Origin: Planctomycetota bacterium
GTDB taxonomy: Bacteria > Planctomycetota > MHYJ01 > JACPRB01
Direction: 5' to 3'
NCBI GenBank assembly: GCA_023261405.1
Contig: JAHFOZ010000288.1
Location: forward strand, 1 to 6,995
DNA length: 6,995 nt
The notes beneath the pieces are model-generated. The model was not told the DNA's origin, made no database searches, and saw nothing but the letters and a program-made list of their open reading frames with translations. Positions 6,720 to 6,995 of this stretch are shown here, piece by piece; position 1 is the first letter of the stretch, and each line of letters starts with the position of its first letter. The translations under genes were made by a program, and so were the position numbers.

Positions 6720-6995
6720 TTACTGTCCCTTCCCCTCTTTGGCGGCCTTCTCGGCTTCCAGACGCAGTTGCTCCAGCCGGCTCAGGCGCTTCGTCTCCGG
6801 GGTCTTGGCGGTGGTGTCGCCCGGCTTTGCCGGCTCGTTCTTCCCGGGGGGCGGTGGAGGGTCGATGCGCAGGATGCCGCCGCCCAGGTTGTGCGCGACC
6901 GGCTCGCCGTTTTCCATCACGAACACCTGACAGAAAAGACCCTTGTGCTGGCCGGCGGGACTCTTGGCGTCGACCTTGATCGCGAACTCGACTTC
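6720..6995 (-). CDS. C-terminal end of a planctomycete PPC (pre-peptidase C-terminal)-like protein (partial, 5' end outside window)
   Basis: The frame is open to the right edge, leaving the last 91 residues. GTG and ATG codons inside the window are internal, since the conserved sequence continues upstream of them. The visible part begins with a beta-rich stretch: FAIKVDAKSPAGQHKGLF, CQVFVMENGEP, HNLGGGILRID. I recall this ending from planctomycete PPC-domain proteins encoded beside DUF1549 cytochromes; that match is from memory, not a search. It is followed by a Pro-rich linker (DPPPPPGKNEPAKPGD) and a charged helix (RLSRLEQLRLEAEKAAKEGKGQ). The TAA stop is 2 bases before the next ATG, placing it first among the visible genes of the operon. 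A secreted or envelope location is likely from context, but the catalytic or binding part is not visible. Alternatively it could be another secreted beta-sandwich protein. Confidence 0.75.
   Translation of the reverse strand, partial: EVEFAIKVDAKSPAGQHKGLFCQVFVMENGEPVAHNLGGGILRIDPPPPPGKNEPAKPGDTTAKTPETKRLSRLEQLRLEAEKAAKEGKGQ
6726..6735 (-). promoter_or_regulatory. Purine-rich ribosome binding site for the DUF1549/DUF1553 gene
   Basis: On the minus strand this reads GGGGAAGGGA, ending 8 bases before the ATG at 6717. It lies inside the last codons of the upstream PPC-like gene, so the two cistrons share sequence and are likely co-transcribed. Confidence 0.65.

Overview
The right-hand three quarters of the window (about 1512-6995, minus strand) suggests a high-GC bacterium of the Planctomycetota or a close relative. 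It carries the planctomycete-type cytochrome families PSCyt1, PSCyt2/DUF1549 and PSD1/DUF1553, a WD40 propeller fused to a PSCyt1 haem domain, and the tail of a protein resembling planctomycete pre-peptidase (PPC) domain proteins. No rRNA or other taxonomic marker is present, so the assignment rests on family distribution.

Layout: (1) 3-848, plus strand: the C-terminal end of a large Rhs/YD-repeat protein whose beginning lies left of the window. The conserved core ends at a DPSG motif near 348-359 and is followed by a hydrophobic tip of about 160 residues that I do not recognise. (2) 919-1299, plus strand: a 126-residue protein that looks like a NusG N-terminal (NGN) domain with no KOW domain. 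It sits directly after the Rhs tip, where an immunity or accessory gene is usually found. (3) 1300-1511: a gap with no gene I can support, between converging transcription units. (4) 6995 down to 1512, minus strand: three tightly packed genes in the order PPC-like protein tail, DUF1549/DUF1553 protein with Ig-like domains, then PSCyt1-WD40 protein with a very long alanine-rich coiled coil. The gaps are 2 and 4 bases, so they are almost certainly one operon.

How they fit together: the minus-strand operon probably encodes cell-envelope proteins with three potential haem c sites (CxxCH, CX4CH, CxxCH) plus interaction modules (Ig-like, WD40, coiled coil). Its biochemical role is not established. 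The plus-strand pair looks like the variable end of an Rhs locus. Hand counts of 60-base samples give about 65% GC at 61-120, 47-55% from about 181 through the tip and the NGN gene, and 72% at 1621-1680 in the operon. The Rhs tip and NGN gene may therefore be a transferred cassette. The most novel element is the pairing of an Rhs tip with a KOW-less NusG paralogue.
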